64,000 nt of DNA, taken from Avena insularis. Lineage: Eukaryota; Streptophyta; Magnoliopsida; Poales; Poaceae. A program made the translations under genes and the position numbers. The stretch spans positions 157,124,731-157,188,730 of the forward strand of contig CM042693.1 in assembly GCA_023614405.1 (NCBI GenBank), written 5' to 3'. Of the stretch, positions 23,711 through 36,400 are shown in pieces (within the stretch, counting starts at the first letter, position 1; each line of letters opens with the position of its first letter). The notes beneath the pieces were generated by a model. The model was not told where the DNA came from, ran no database searches, and was given only the letters and a program-made list of their open reading frames with translations.

Positions 23711-24732
23711 TTATGTTACCTCATACTTGATAGCAATGGTCCCAATCATAATAGTTTCAAAATTTTCTTCTGGAATGGGAAAGTATATTTCTCCAACCTT
23801 TATGCCTTCAATATTTTCAATAGAATTCAGGCAATAGCTTTTGACAACCTTCTTGGGGAAATAGACAGTGTGCTCTTTGTCATTAATATTGAATGTTACT
23901 TTTCCTTGATTGTAATTGATGACATTACCTGCAGTATTAGGAAAAGGTCTCCCAAGAATAATAGACATATTATCATCTTTAGGCATTTCAAGCACAACAA
24001 AATCAGTTAAGACCATGCAATTATGAGCAACTTGAACAGGAACATCCTCACATATACCAATAGGAATAGTAGTTGACTTATCAGCCATTTGCAAAGAAAT
24101 ATCAGTCGGTATCAATTTTTCTAGCTGGAGTCTCTTATAGAGAGAAAAAGGGATAACACTAACTCCAGCTCCCAAATCACATAAAGTAGTTCTAACATAA
24201 TTATTCTTAATGGAGCAAGGAATAGTTGGTATACCTGGATCACCAAGTTTCTTTGGAACCTTACCATTGAAGGAATAATTAGCAAGTAGAGTAGCAATCT
24301 CCTCATTAGGAATCTTCCTTTTATTAGAGACAATATCCTTCATATACTTTGAATAAGGAGGCAATTTAATAGCATCAGTCAAAGGAATTTGCAGAAATAG
24401 AGGCTTCATCCACTCACAAAACTTGTTGTAGTGTTCTTCCTCCTTTGACTTGTGTTTCTTACCTGGAAAAGGCATAGGTTTCTGCACCCAAGGTTCTCTC
24501 TCTTTACCATGTTTATTAGCAATAAAATCTTCCTTTGTGTACCTAGTGTTCTTAGTGTGTTTCTCAGGTTCTTCCTCAACTTCCTCCTTATCAGGAGACT
24601 CATCAATACTACCACTCTCAGTTTCAGCATCAGAGACAGATATACTATTAGGATCTACAGCAGGTTCAAGTGGTTCCTCAACTTTCTTATGTTTCTTTTT
24701 CTTCCTCTTACGAGGACTACCACTATCCTCAC
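23711..24732 (-). pseudogene. Athila-2 gag C-terminus and protease
   Basis: Open from the LTR-A insertion point to a stop at 23711, about 340 codons. It starts with a serine-rich patch and a basic cluster PRKRKKKKHKK, then an acidic linker. Next come PWVQKPMPFPGK and IPLTDAIKLPPYSKYMKDIV, then a retropepsin-like domain with CDLGAGVSVIP as the active-site loop and SIILGRPF as the second hallmark. The frame ends KYEVT. The first few codons of the longer open stretch (24733-24754) belong to inserted LTR-A and are not part of the gene. This half is not interrupted by stops. Protease would mature gag; the unusual DLG instead of DTG/DSG is typical of Athila proteases. Confidence 0.85.
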
Positions 24733-27700
24733 TGTAACATCCCAATTTCAGCAACCCTGATTAAATGTCCAAAAGGAAAAAATCAGGGAGGAACAAAAAC
24801 TTTTCCTTGCAATGTGTGCTTACTTGTTTGCTTGTGCTCAAGCAACTATTTGTGTATTAGTGGTGTACCCCTCATCTCAACACTAGTTTACAAAAACTAT
24901 TTTACAAAAGAGATGTCTTGGCTCATCTTTCATATTCTCAAATGTTCTGGCATTTTAAAACCTGAGCCAGGATGACTTTGACACAACCAAATACTTTACT
25001 AGTTTCTTTTGACAAACTATGGAGACCTATATATTATCTCCTTATGTTTTCAAGACAGAACCTTCAACTACTCTTATCCCTAGGTTTTCCAAAACCTTAT
25101 TAAAACCCTTCTCATCTCAATCATGGTAGAGATACCAAGATGGTACTTATATTACTTCAAGCAAAAACCCTTTCAACCTACCTATCCTTACCTCAAGTTA
25201 GTCTTGATGGTAACCCTAGTACTAGTTGGATAAGTAATAAGATGAATTGCCTTGATCTGCTGGTTGATGAATTGCCTTGATCTGCTGTCTGATGAATTGC
25301 CTTGATCTGCTGATTGCCTTGTTTGCTTAGGAACTAGAATGAGCTAATCTAGTAGCTCATCCATTAGGACCCAATCTAGGCTTGTGATCATCAATCCCAA
25401 AGCAATCATCCCAGTCTAGATCTATCCTAAGCCACTCAAGTGATCATCTCATCTCCTGCTTATCTCAAATCCAAGGCCCTTTGGATGGTTTCCAACTTAG
25501 TGGAGACCCCATCTAAGCATGAATCCTACCTACTTAGTTAGTACCTCAACATCATCTCCTTGATCATGAGTTTGGATCCTAGTCTCCTCTCAAAATCATC
25601 CACATTTGCACTCTAGTCAGAATCACCAAATCTGCCAAAATGGATGTCTGGATTTCTTATCTAGATACCATTTTTGGAGCTCTACCTTTTCCAACCTATG
25701 TGCATTCTGGAAAATGTACTTGAACCATCTTGTAGTACATCTTTATTACTACCAAGTCCCACTCTTGCCTGTGGCTAAGCCATTCTAATTCCCACTCATC
25801 CATGATGGTTTTGTGGTCAAGATAATAATCTTTTCTGCAGATCTTATCATCTTGCCTACTTTGGCAGAAGCTCACATCTATATGCCACCTCCCCTTGACC
25901 AACTCTTTGCATTATTAGGACCTACTAACCATGTCCTGTCAACCCCCACTTCACTTGTTTCCATTGGAGCCTTGTGCTCTTAAACCCACATGGTTTAGGA
26001 GGCTAACTGATGCATCTGTTATGGCAGCCTTATTTTCAACAAAGTTTGCCATCTCTCCTAGATCACCTCAAATGCAACCAATCCTAACTCTTGCTTCCAT
26101 GATAATCTATATGACATGTTCTATCCATCCACATACCCCTTGTACCAAGGTGAGCTCTGAGCTCCATAATCCCACCCTGTTTATAGGGCATCAGAATAAC
26201 AAAACCCTAGATCCTCCCCGAATCTAGTTTCCATCCTTTTCACCACTTTTCTTCAAAACCAGGGTTGATCTTGATGCCTACATCAAGTGTACATCATATA
26301 ACTTGGATATAAGAATCCCCAAATAATTTCCCCAATTATTTGGATCATTAAACTATTTTATTTCCTTATCTTGCAAATTCCTCAAAACCCTTGTCTATAA
26401 AGACAAGTTTGCTTTTCTCCAAATCACCTTGACAACTCAAGGAACTTTTGATGCCTATATTTCATATCCCATCTTTAAAACTCAAAAATAAATATTTTTG
26501 AGATTTCTTATTATTTATTTCTTCCCTTTTTCTGAAATGGCAGAAACAAGAAATAATTCCTTAAAAATACTTTTCCACCTCAATAAAATCCTCCAATGTG
26601 TGCTATGGTATTTAAGACCATATCAAATCAAAAACCAAGCTTTCCCAATGTAAAAGTATCAAATAAGCTTCTAGAAACTACTTCTGGACTGTTTGAATAT
26701 TTGAGTTTAAGTGGCCTTTTAATCCTTAGAAAAATCCTAAATAAATCCTAGAAGTATACAAGGACCATACCCTCCAACCAGTACCATTCCCCATCTTGGC
26801 CAATGCACATTTTTGGACTTCCTTCATAACCCAAGCTTTGATCAAATTTGGCAAACTAATTAAAACCTTTACCCAAACCCCATCAAACCTCACCAAAGCT
26901 TGCCCGGTATTTCTCCCTAGCAGCACCCACCCCTCTGGATGACCAGCACTATAGCGTGTCCCCATCACCCCTTTTGTCCCTTGTGTTTGTTCATGGGAGA
27001 GATAAAGGCCATGTCTTGTCCAAACCACTTCTTTACTTTCCCACAGCACCCCACCCCCTCTCTACTCCAGGCATGACCCCTTTGACCACAGCACCCCCCA
27101 GCACCACCCCTAGCCACCAATGGGAAGCTCCCTCCCCATGACCATTTTGGACATTTCATCCTTGCCCATAGGGTTTCGAAATAAAAGGGTACAGGCCACC
27201 CCCAGCACACCCTTCGCCCTCATTTTCCCCCGGCAGCCTCACCAGATCTCCCCCTCTCCCTCCTTCCCTCTCCTCTAGCCACAAGAACAAGAATGGCCAT
27301 TTCAGCCATTAACTAGAGCAAGCTCGAAGTGCCCTCTCCCTTCCTCCCTTCCACCTGCATGTCACCACCAGGCCACCTCCTAACCCGGCTCTACCATCCC
27401 TGAGCTCCCTAGCTCCTCTCTGGCCTTGCATGCTCCCCAAGAGAAAGACCTACATCTCCTGGCCATTGCCAAGATCTGCTCGAGGTGCTCTCATCTCTGC
27501 TCTCCCCTCTTTGCATGTTAGTTGTTCCTAACCCCCTGGATCTGCTGCATCTAACCCTACCTCCCTCTCTTTCGAAGAAGCCCCATACGGCATCGCTGGA
27601 GAGCATCTGACGCCTCCTCACAGCACCCCGCGCGAAGGCCGTCACCTCTCGCCAAACCCTACTGTGCCGCCCATCCCTAGGGTCGCCGGCTTGCGCCGCT

Positions 27701-30700
27701 TTGCCCTGGCTCGTCTCCGGCGCCTGAGAAGCACCCTGGTGAGCTCCCCTGACCTCCCCCGTGCGCCCTAGGGTTTCACCACGGCGGCCCTCGTCCTGAG
27801 GTTGAAGACTAGCGCCCGCTGTCAATCCCTCTTTTCGCCAACGGCCCAGATCCTTCGGTAATGGTTCGGCCTCCCCCCTCTCTCTAACTATCGGGTCCCG
27901 CCTGGCGGTGTTCGAACGCAGACCCCGCGCAGGCTGCTTCCCTCTTGGGCCGGATGCCCCTAGCGCGGCCCAGTAGCCAGCCGACCCCAGCCCATTTCCT
28001 CCTATTTCTTTTTCTAGCTTATTTCAGATCTGCAGGATGCAGTTTGGTTTTATTTCAAATAACAATGGAAATTGCCCAAATAAATTCTTCTATCATTTTT
28101 CACCAGTACCTAAGCCCATCCTCTATCATGAAGATCAAGATCTACACCAAAATAATGTATAGATTAATTATGATAAATAATGTCCCCAGACCTGTCCATA
28201 ACAATAATTAAATTCTCCAGAAAATTTTACAACTTAAAATGGAGTTAATCCAATTGATAAAGAAAGGTATTAACCATACTCTTCCATTCCCACAGGCTCC
28301 TTAGTCAATTGCTTCCTAGTTTGCTGGTAGCAAAATTAACAAAATAAACTTCTTTCTGTCTTTAGTAAATTCTCTAGGTCAAACCAAATAGAGTTCTGAC
28401 CTAAATCAAACTCTCAGTCAACACACATAATCATATATTCCTAAAACCAGCAGCTCATAATTTTATGAGCCTCTTTTGAATTTTGGTGAATTAAACTTTT
28501 ATGTGCATAGTTTATTCACTACTAAAATCATTACAGTAGCTCTGCAACTCCAAAAAGGTTGATTCCAATTTCTACAGAAAGGTACTCTCAGTAAATAGCA
28601 TGTGTCCTTAGAAACAACTAAAAGGCTTCTGTAAAATAAATCTGATGAAAAAGACAAATCCCAGACAGTACTGCCTTTGGGAATTTCTCAAGGGCATTCT
28701 GGTAATTGTTTTGAGGATATTCCAACTCCTCTATACTAATTCCATCAAATATTACTTAATCACCCAAGGAAATAATTTTTGGAGCTCCAGAGAAGTTCTG
28801 GTGAATTATTTCCTAAAACTAGACTTTTATCCAATATAAAATCCATTATAAATTCTAGGGATTTGATAAAATAGTGAAACCACTTTTGTTGGCTTCATTT
28901 TATCAATACCTATCTGATGATATCATTTTTATAAAATGGTGACATACAGAGCAAGTACTTGACGAAAAACCTCTCTTAGTTAAATCCTAGACATTAAATC
29001 CAAAGGGAAGCCTTCTTCTCTAAATGTCTTCTAATCATCTCCCAATCCAATCAACTCAAACCCCCACATCCTCCTGCCTAATATCATGTATTTACCCTTA
29101 GCTTGCTGTATGGTTTGCTGTTTGAAGGATGGTATTGATTGATCCTTTGTTTGTTGCATGTGTGCTCGATAAATGACGATAGTTGCGGTTGTGTGACGCC
29201 GAGAAGAAGCAAGGATCGGGAAAATTCTTTTATTATTATTATTGGTTATTCTGGTATTATAACGCCGTCAAGGGACTTCTTGTTGGTCACAGGCAAGCCA
29301 CCATTCCTGAACTCCTTTATTAACCTACTCCTGTTTATCAACTGTGTTATATCTTGTTTATAAATTGCATGATCAAAAGGCATGGTTAGTTTCAAATAAA
29401 AACCCGTGAGTAACTTGGCTCCTCCAAGTTATGGATGGATGTCCACTAGGACACCTACTCTATTTGAACCTATCTTTACCCTTTATACTGAGGCTAAGAT
29501 GATTAGCATCTTCCCTCTTGGAACCCTCGGATTTTCAAAGATAAAACTATTTTGGGTTCTACACTACTACAAAGTTTTCAAAATAAAACCCTTGGAAAGA
29601 GGCATCGTTCGGAGTGGAGTTTTCACTAAAGGAGATATGAGGAAGATAAAGAGAAGGTCGAGTAAATGAAAAGAAAAGGAAAGGGGTACTCAAGTATTTT
29701 GCCGGAACAATTTTATCGGTGCAACCACATTACCCTGGGTGGGACTCAGGGCTAGCTCGTAGTTTGTCCTCCTTAGTATGGGCTACGCCATAATGCGTAG
29801 AAAGGGGTTAGAGTCCCCAGAAGCCAGTTCCTTTACACTTAGGGGGTCCTCATGCCAGGAGAGGTTCCATTCAACTCCACGAAGTCGGCTGAAACTATGG
29901 AGCTCCCGAGGGCGGTACCAGGTTAAGGCAGTACGGCTGGAAGTGGATAAAGGATGCGCAGGAAGGGAGATTCGGACTTGGGAAGTCAGGTACACGTCCC
30001 GGGGGAACTAAGCAACCATAGGGAAAGTACCTATACTAGGGACAACAAATGAAAGGTTAGGTTCGATTATTCGGACCCCCGTCCACAGTATGTAGAGGGT
30101 CGTGGTTGTATCCCGGCGGATGTATTGATTCCTGTGGGTAAAGTGCGCAAACTCTGCAGAGTCTAATCTATTCGAATAGCCGTGTCCACGGTCAAGGACA
30201 GTTGGAAAGGTGATTGTACCGGGAGATATGTTGAGATGGATGAAAAGGATGTGACTTGGTCACGAGGAAGGATAAGGAATGAGATTGGTTTTGACCAGTG
30301 ATGGTCGAGGACGTTTAAAAAAAAGGGGGGTTTACTATTAAAACCGTTTTAAATCTTTTTAACGAGGATGTGGAGATGTCCAGGTTTTAAAAAAGGAGGC
30401 ATACTTTACAAAAACTCTTTTTCAACAAAGATATAGAGATGCCAATGTAGGTCTTTTCAAAAAAAACTATAGTATAGAGCTTTCTCTCCACAGCCAAAAT
30501 ATGCATTATCCTTGTTACCTTTGTTCGGTGGTCTTGCGAGTACATTCAAAGTACTCACCGGCATTGTCCCTGGCTATTTACTTGGCTAGTTTGAAGATGA
30601 TAAGAAGCGACGAAGGTGCTGGCGTCTATGCGAGCTAGGCCGTCTTCCCAGTCAGTGGATAAGGCACGATCTCTGCACTGAAGACTTCCGATAGTTGTGA

Positions 30701-30855
30701 TGTAATCGTCATAAAGGCCTCCTTGTAAGTTGTTGTATTCGTTATTCAAGGATGATGTAATGATACTTGTCGGTTATGCTCACGGCTCACTGATCATGGG
30801 AACGTGAATTGTATGCATAACGGGTATTCTCGGACTGTAAATCCGGGGTGCCACA
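24733..30855 (+). mobile_element. LTR-A: very long solo LTR (6.1 kb)
   Basis: Bounded by TGTAACATCCC on the left and GGGGTGCCACA on the right, flanked by a perfect duplication CTCAC (24728-24732 and 30856-30860), and inserted in the gag frame of Athila-2. No gag or pol coding is present, and the right half aligns in reverse complement with the Gypsy-4 LTR (30780-30855 pairs with about 55475-55560). These support a solo LTR of a chromodomain Gypsy family, left by recombination between two LTRs. It includes a GC-rich block (27160-28000), which makes spurious frames, and three 25 bp tandem repeats. No genes seen. Confidence 0.85.
25241..25315. repeat. Three 25 bp tandem repeats in LTR-A
   Basis: GATGAATTGCCTTGATCTGC starts at 25241, 25266 and 25291 with a 25 bp period and small differences in the last five bases of each unit. 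Confidence 0.9.
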
Positions 30856-30860
30856 CTCAC

Positions 30861-32511
30861 CTTGTTGGGAATCTTGCTCTATTCTTTTAGGGTGTCCTTC
30901 AGGATATAAAGGATCTTGAGTAGCTGCACCACTCCTAGTTCTAATTCCATAAGCATGTTTATCTCCTGAAGCATTAACTATCATATCCTTTTGTACTTTA
31001 GCAAGTTGATCAAGTTGGGTTTGAACCATTTGAAAGTGTTTACAAAGCATTTTAATATCATTAGAAGTTCTTTCCATAATATCTTTCAACTCATGGATAG
31101 CTCTAGAGTTTTCCAATAAATGATTCTGAACTTGTTTATTAAAATTACCTTGTTTAACAATAAATGTGTCAAGTTCCTCTAAGCATTGATCAGGAGGCTT
31201 ACCATAAGGAATATCACCTTCATTAAATTGGAGAGAGTGTACCTAAATAGTATATGAGTGGGGAATTGGCTTACAGAATTCTTCTGTAGGAGGTAGATTC
31301 TTCGCATCTTCAGCTCTAATACCTTTCTCCTTTAGACACTTCTTAGCTTCCTTCATCACTTCATCATATAATGCAATAACTCCCCTCTTCTTTGTTGTTG
31401 GTGTTGGAACTGGTTCAGGAACAACTGGTTCAGGAGTAGTAGGCTCAGGTGTATTCAACTCAGTTGAAGTCCAATCATCATAATTCTTGCTTATCTTGTT
31501 CATTAATTATTCAGCATCTGTAGGAGTCCTTTTCCTGAAAACACAATCAGCAAAGCTATCTAGGTAGGTCCTAGAATCATTAGTTAGTCCATTATAATAA
31601 ATATCAAGAAGCTCATTTTTAGGTAATGGACATCCAGGATATGCATGAATCAAGGAACAGAATCTTTTCCATGACTCAGGCAATTTCTCTTCTTCTCCCT
31701 GTTTAAAATCAAAAAAATTCTGCAAAGCAGCATGTCTAGCACTAGGAGGAAAATATTTATGAAAGAAAGAAGCAATCAAGCAATCAGGGCTATCAATGGA
31801 ACCAGGAGGTAATCTATTAAGCCAAGCCCTAGCTTCTCCTTTTAGTGAAAAAGGGAAGATCTTAGCAACAAAGTACTTGCGCATTTTAAAATCATTAGAG
31901 AACAAAGCACTCATAGTAGAAAGATCATTCATATGAGCCACAACACTCTCATTTTCAGTACCACAAAAAGGTTCTTTCTCAACAATATCTAAATAAGCTA
32001 AATCAAGAGAGAAATCATAATCTTTATCTTTAATATCTATGGGAGAAGTGGCAAACTTACGATCATAGGACTTCTTGGGCATAATAGTACGTCTAGCAGG
32101 GAGACTCTTAATAGCACTAGCACCATGTGTGTTTCGGCACTCTTCAACAAATTCATCAGTGAGCTCTATGTAACCATCATTAATATCATAACTCTCACTA
32201 GCAGGTGAGCTAACAGGTGTAACAGTGTCTTCACTAGGAGTTTCGGTATTTCCTAGACTAGCCATAGTAGCATCTAGAAAAGGACCTAGTGAACCACTCG
32301 CATCAAGCACAGTAGAAGTAACATCATGAGCATCAAAAGCAGTTTCAGATTTAGCAGTAGTAGCAGTGTGTGTAGCATGAGTATATGGTGGTGGTGTGAC
32401 AAGCTTACTTATAACAGACGGTGAATCAAGAGCAACAGAGGTGTTTAGGATTGTACCTCTTCTTCTAGTGGATGGTAAAATAGGGAACTTTCCATCACGA
32501 GACTTCCCCAT
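30861..32511 (-). pseudogene. Athila-2 gag, N-terminal and central part
   Basis: Likely start is the ATG at 32509-32511 (MGKSRDGKFPILPS), about 65 bases after the primer site; an upstream in-frame Met at 32547 is less likely because it lies in the leader. A low-complexity Ser/Thr-rich region follows, then the retrotransposon gag domain (PFSLKGEARAWLNRLPPGSI, FFHKYFPPSARHAALQNFFDFKQ) ending CVFRKRTPTDAE. A stop at about 31504 and another at about 31241 break the frame. Coding resumes as SRAIHELKDIMERTSNDIK and runs to the LTR-A insertion at EQDSQQGE. No CCHC zinc knuckle is seen, as is usual for Athila gag. Confidence 0.88.
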
Positions 32512-32574
32512 GATGAAAGGAGTAGCAGTGAACAATAATAGATCCAAGTGAACTTACAAATAAAGCTATGCTCC

Positions 32575-32589
32575 CTAGCAACGGCGCCA
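32575..32589 (-). other. Primer-binding site, tRNA-Asp type, Athila-2
   Basis: Minus strand TGGCGCCGTTGCTAG, eleven bases from the LTR end at 32601. Athila elements are known to use tRNA-Asp, whose complement begins TGGCGCCGTTGCCGG; this site matches the first 12 positions. Confidence 0.8.
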
Positions 32590-32600
32590 GAAAATAGTCT

Positions 32601-33398
32601 TGCTGACCCACAAGTGTAGGGGATCGCAACAGTTTTCGCGGGTAGTATTACCCAATTTATTGATTCGACATAAGGGGAGCCAAAGAATACTTGCAAGCCT
32701 TAACAACTGAGTTGTCAGTTCACCTGCACCTGGAAAGAGTTCTTGCTCATAGAAGTTTATCAGTAGTAACAGTTTGTAGTAACAAAGTTGAAACAGCAAA
32801 GCAGAGTAGCAACGTATGTGAGGGATTCGAGTGTGGTAGGCATTGGGATGGATGGACGGGCGTTGCATGGACGATTCTAAACATGTAACTTCAAAGAACT
32901 AGGGCATTACAGATAAATAATAACAAGCATCCAAGTACTAAACTATCCTAGGCATGTGCTCCAAATATAGTCATACGTGCTCGCAATGAGAACTTGCACA
33001 ACATCTTACATCAAATGAGCCCATGGCGTGGGCCTCTAGGAACTATCTGGCAATTAAGGTGCTCCTTTTAATAGAGCACCGGAGCAAAGCATTAACACTC
33101 CATGAACACATGTGATCCTCACACCACAGCCATCCCCTCCGGTTGTCCCAATTATTGTCACTTTGGGGCCTTTGGATCCGGACAATGATATGTGTATACA
33201 ACTTGCAGATAAGATCACAAACAATACTATCATAATGATTCAATAATAAGTTCAGATCTGAGATCATGGAACTCGGGCCCTAGTGACAAGCATTAAGCAT
33301 AACAAGTTGCAACAAAGTCAAATAACACTAATATAGATACTAGGCACTATGCCCCTAACAGATCTTATTCGATTACATGATAGAACTCATCCAATCCC
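32601..33398 (-). repeat. Athila-2 5' LTR, part adjoining the primer site
   Basis: Plus-strand start TGCTGACCC, matching TGATGACCC at 19375. Runs to the LTR-B target duplication TACCA at 33399-33403. Confidence 0.88.
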
Positions 33399-33403
33399 TA
33401 CCA

Positions 33404-36400
33404 TGTAAAGGTCCCAACCTTTAATAAGGTAGAGATCCCTGTGTTTACAATGCTAGTCCCTGGATCAATAGCTAGCATCCACAGTTAAGATGTATTATCA
33501 AGAAACAAAGGTCATAATACAACTTTATAACCAGGAATAAAATAATTCATTACATATTACATAGCTCATTTGTCTATCTATTACAATGCAGCAGAAATAA
33601 CTATATAGCATGGAGTCCTTCATCTTCAAAGTGCCATAGGCAATCATGTTGGTTGTAGACTTGTAATCCTAATCAACACACTTCACTAACATCAAACAAA
33701 CCTGCAACATAATAAGTTACAGCCACAAGGGTCAATACATTTGATTTGTATTGGCAAGTGATACTATGGTATAGTAGTGGTATCTATCATCTATATGCAT
33801 TTGGCTAAGTGGAGCTTAGGCATGCTTTGCTCAAAATAGATTTTCCTTATCATTTGAAAACACTAAGTTTTTGTTTGTCAAAATCACCCAAGGCATCTAC
33901 CAATCAAAGATTGAAGATCCTTTACCCTTGGTCAACCACAAGTTTTTAACTTATAAATTGGGATGAGGATATTCTTGATAGCTTCCATGTCTTGATGCTC
34001 AAATTATCCATTGTCGGGGACACGGCTAAGTACTTAGATTTTACTCTCGAGAGAGGTGGTGCACTTTCCCCACAAGACTCGACATGCATCGAGACAAGAT
34101 CTTTTAGAAGCCTTCCCTTAGACCAAAATGGACGCGCTCCAAACCTATCATAACCTACCACCAATTGTCTATTTGGCTAAGTTATTGCAACCTATATGAT
34201 CCAGGCAGAGCCCATAATGCCAAGTGGCTTGACTTGAAGCTTCTCAACATTTGACATCTCAAATCTCTTTGTTCCTGGGTGGCATTCCACAAGTGAGATA
34301 CACAGGGTAAACCATTGAAAAATGGGCCCTGGTAACCGCTCAACAAAAATCCATCCATTCAAGTCCCTTTCCACCCAGGTGATTCATTCACATAGTTGTT
34401 TTATTAAACAAAACACAAGTCCTTGACTTAGAAATATTCCATAGCATGAATATAATCCACCCTTGTTTTCTACTAGCTAGGCTAAGCATGATGGTAGTAG
34501 GAATCTTAACTTAGGAAAATTCTACTAAGGTTTCATCTACTAGGATTTCCCATGGCATAGTTTATACTTAGAAAATTCCATGCAAGTCCTACTTAGAAAT
34601 ATCACTAATGCATAGTGAAAATAATAGGTCAAAAGTATGAAGCACCACTTGCCTTTTTGGTAGAGAATATAAGTTCACTCCTTGATCTTGCAATAGTCAC
34701 ACTCTTCAAATTTCACTACAATTCAATCAAGGCACAAATTCAATCTACCATTCAAGCAATTCATCACATTGAATAATAAAAACAAAGCAATGCATGCAAG
34801 CATGCCAAAGATTGTTTTATTTGGAAAAGTGGTTTCTAATAGGTTATAAACATTTTAAAACACCTATTGGTCATTTATAAAAGTGGCAAAACCATTTGAT
34901 ATTAAGTTAGTGAAAATGGCCACTTTAAATCATTTTTGTTTTGTTAGAATTGATTTAAATCAAAGCAATACTTTCTAGTGTTTGACAAATATATTTTTAA
35001 ACACAAATGTTAGTGCTTTATGGTCAAGTGTTTATTATTAAAACCATTTGCAAAAGGCTTTACTTATAAACCATTTTTATACCAACGTAATATTTAATTT
35101 GTTAGAAATGCCTTTAAACAAAGTAATAATAATTTTTTTCTAGGGTTCATCAAATAGTTTTTAAATCCTAAAACTTGGTGTTTAGGGTCAGAGAGTTTAA
35201 TTCAAACCAATTTTCCAAAGGTTTTACTCAAAAAGCACTTTTATACCATAATCAATATTTTTATTTAACTAGAAATGCTTTAATTCAATGATTTTTCTTT
35301 AACTTCACAAAATACACTTTTAAATCCATAAGTTGGTTTCTATGGTCAGTAGGTTCAAAAAAAACATTTACCAAAGATTTTACCTTAAAAATATTTCTAG
35401 AATAATTTTTATGTTCAAATTATGCGTACACAAGTTTCTGCAAAAATAACTAAGTTTACAGAAGCAAATTCCTAAACAAAGTACATGGTTAGAAAGTATT
35501 TGTTTTTCTGATTCCATTTATATAAAATTTGCAAAAAATTGGACATGTGAATCAAAAGTTATGCAATTTACAAATTCAACCAACTAATAGAAATGTTTTT
35601 GTCTATTTAAAACAACACAGTGCCACGCGTCTAGTTCTTATTGGCCGAAAACGGTTCGGCTGGATCGAGTGTTGGGGTGCGTTGGATTAAAAGGGGAGCG
35701 TGCGGCTCTAATCTAGCGTACCCCTTCGCTTAAGTGAAACTATCGTAACCATGTGATCATCATCCAACGGTCATAAACGATCTGGCCAGAAACAGGCGGC
35801 GCTGTGACGGCTGCGTGGCGGCGGCGCTCTGCTAACGACGCTGCGGCGGATACGGGAAGCAAGGGAGAGGATGAGGTGGCTCACCAGGTTCGCAGGGTGT
35901 TGCTGAAGCTCAACGTGGTCTTTGCGGGGACAGGGGCGCTCGAGGTCGACTGGGATTCCTCGCCGGAGTAGCTCACTAGCACGGGCACGCATGGCCATGG
36001 TCGAAGGCGAGCGTCTGGGTCGCAATTGATCAAGTAAACGTGTCAGGAGGGTGTGCAAGGTTGCCTAGGTTGTGAAAGAACTCACTAGAGGGAAAGGGGC
36101 GCGTTGGTTTGTCGACTACTGCTCGCCGGAGTTGAGGCAGACCGTGGCAGCGCTCATTCGAGGTTGTTGCCGCTCTGGGTCACCAGAAGACATGTGGCTG
36201 GGGTCAGTGGATGCGCAAAGTGATGGTGATCAAGTGAGCGTGAACCAGAGGGGACGGGGCGGCGTGTACTCACCATATTTGTCGCCGGAGTGCATCGGAG
36301 ACAGTGGCCGTGCTGAGAGGAATTGGAGCAGCCTGTGGGCGATCTGGTGCGAGCGAGAGAGGGGAAAGGGAGAGGAGGAGCAGGCGATTAAGTGTGCAAG

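Noticed and set aside
24733..24754. Taking the Met at 24754 as the start of the Athila-2 protease gene
   Set aside because: Those codons come from inserted LTR-A; the gene continues from the other side of the insertion at 30861.
27409..27825. 138-codon frame, minus strand
   Set aside because: GC-rich block of solo LTR-A, same compositional artefact; no domain and no homologous frame in the related LTR.
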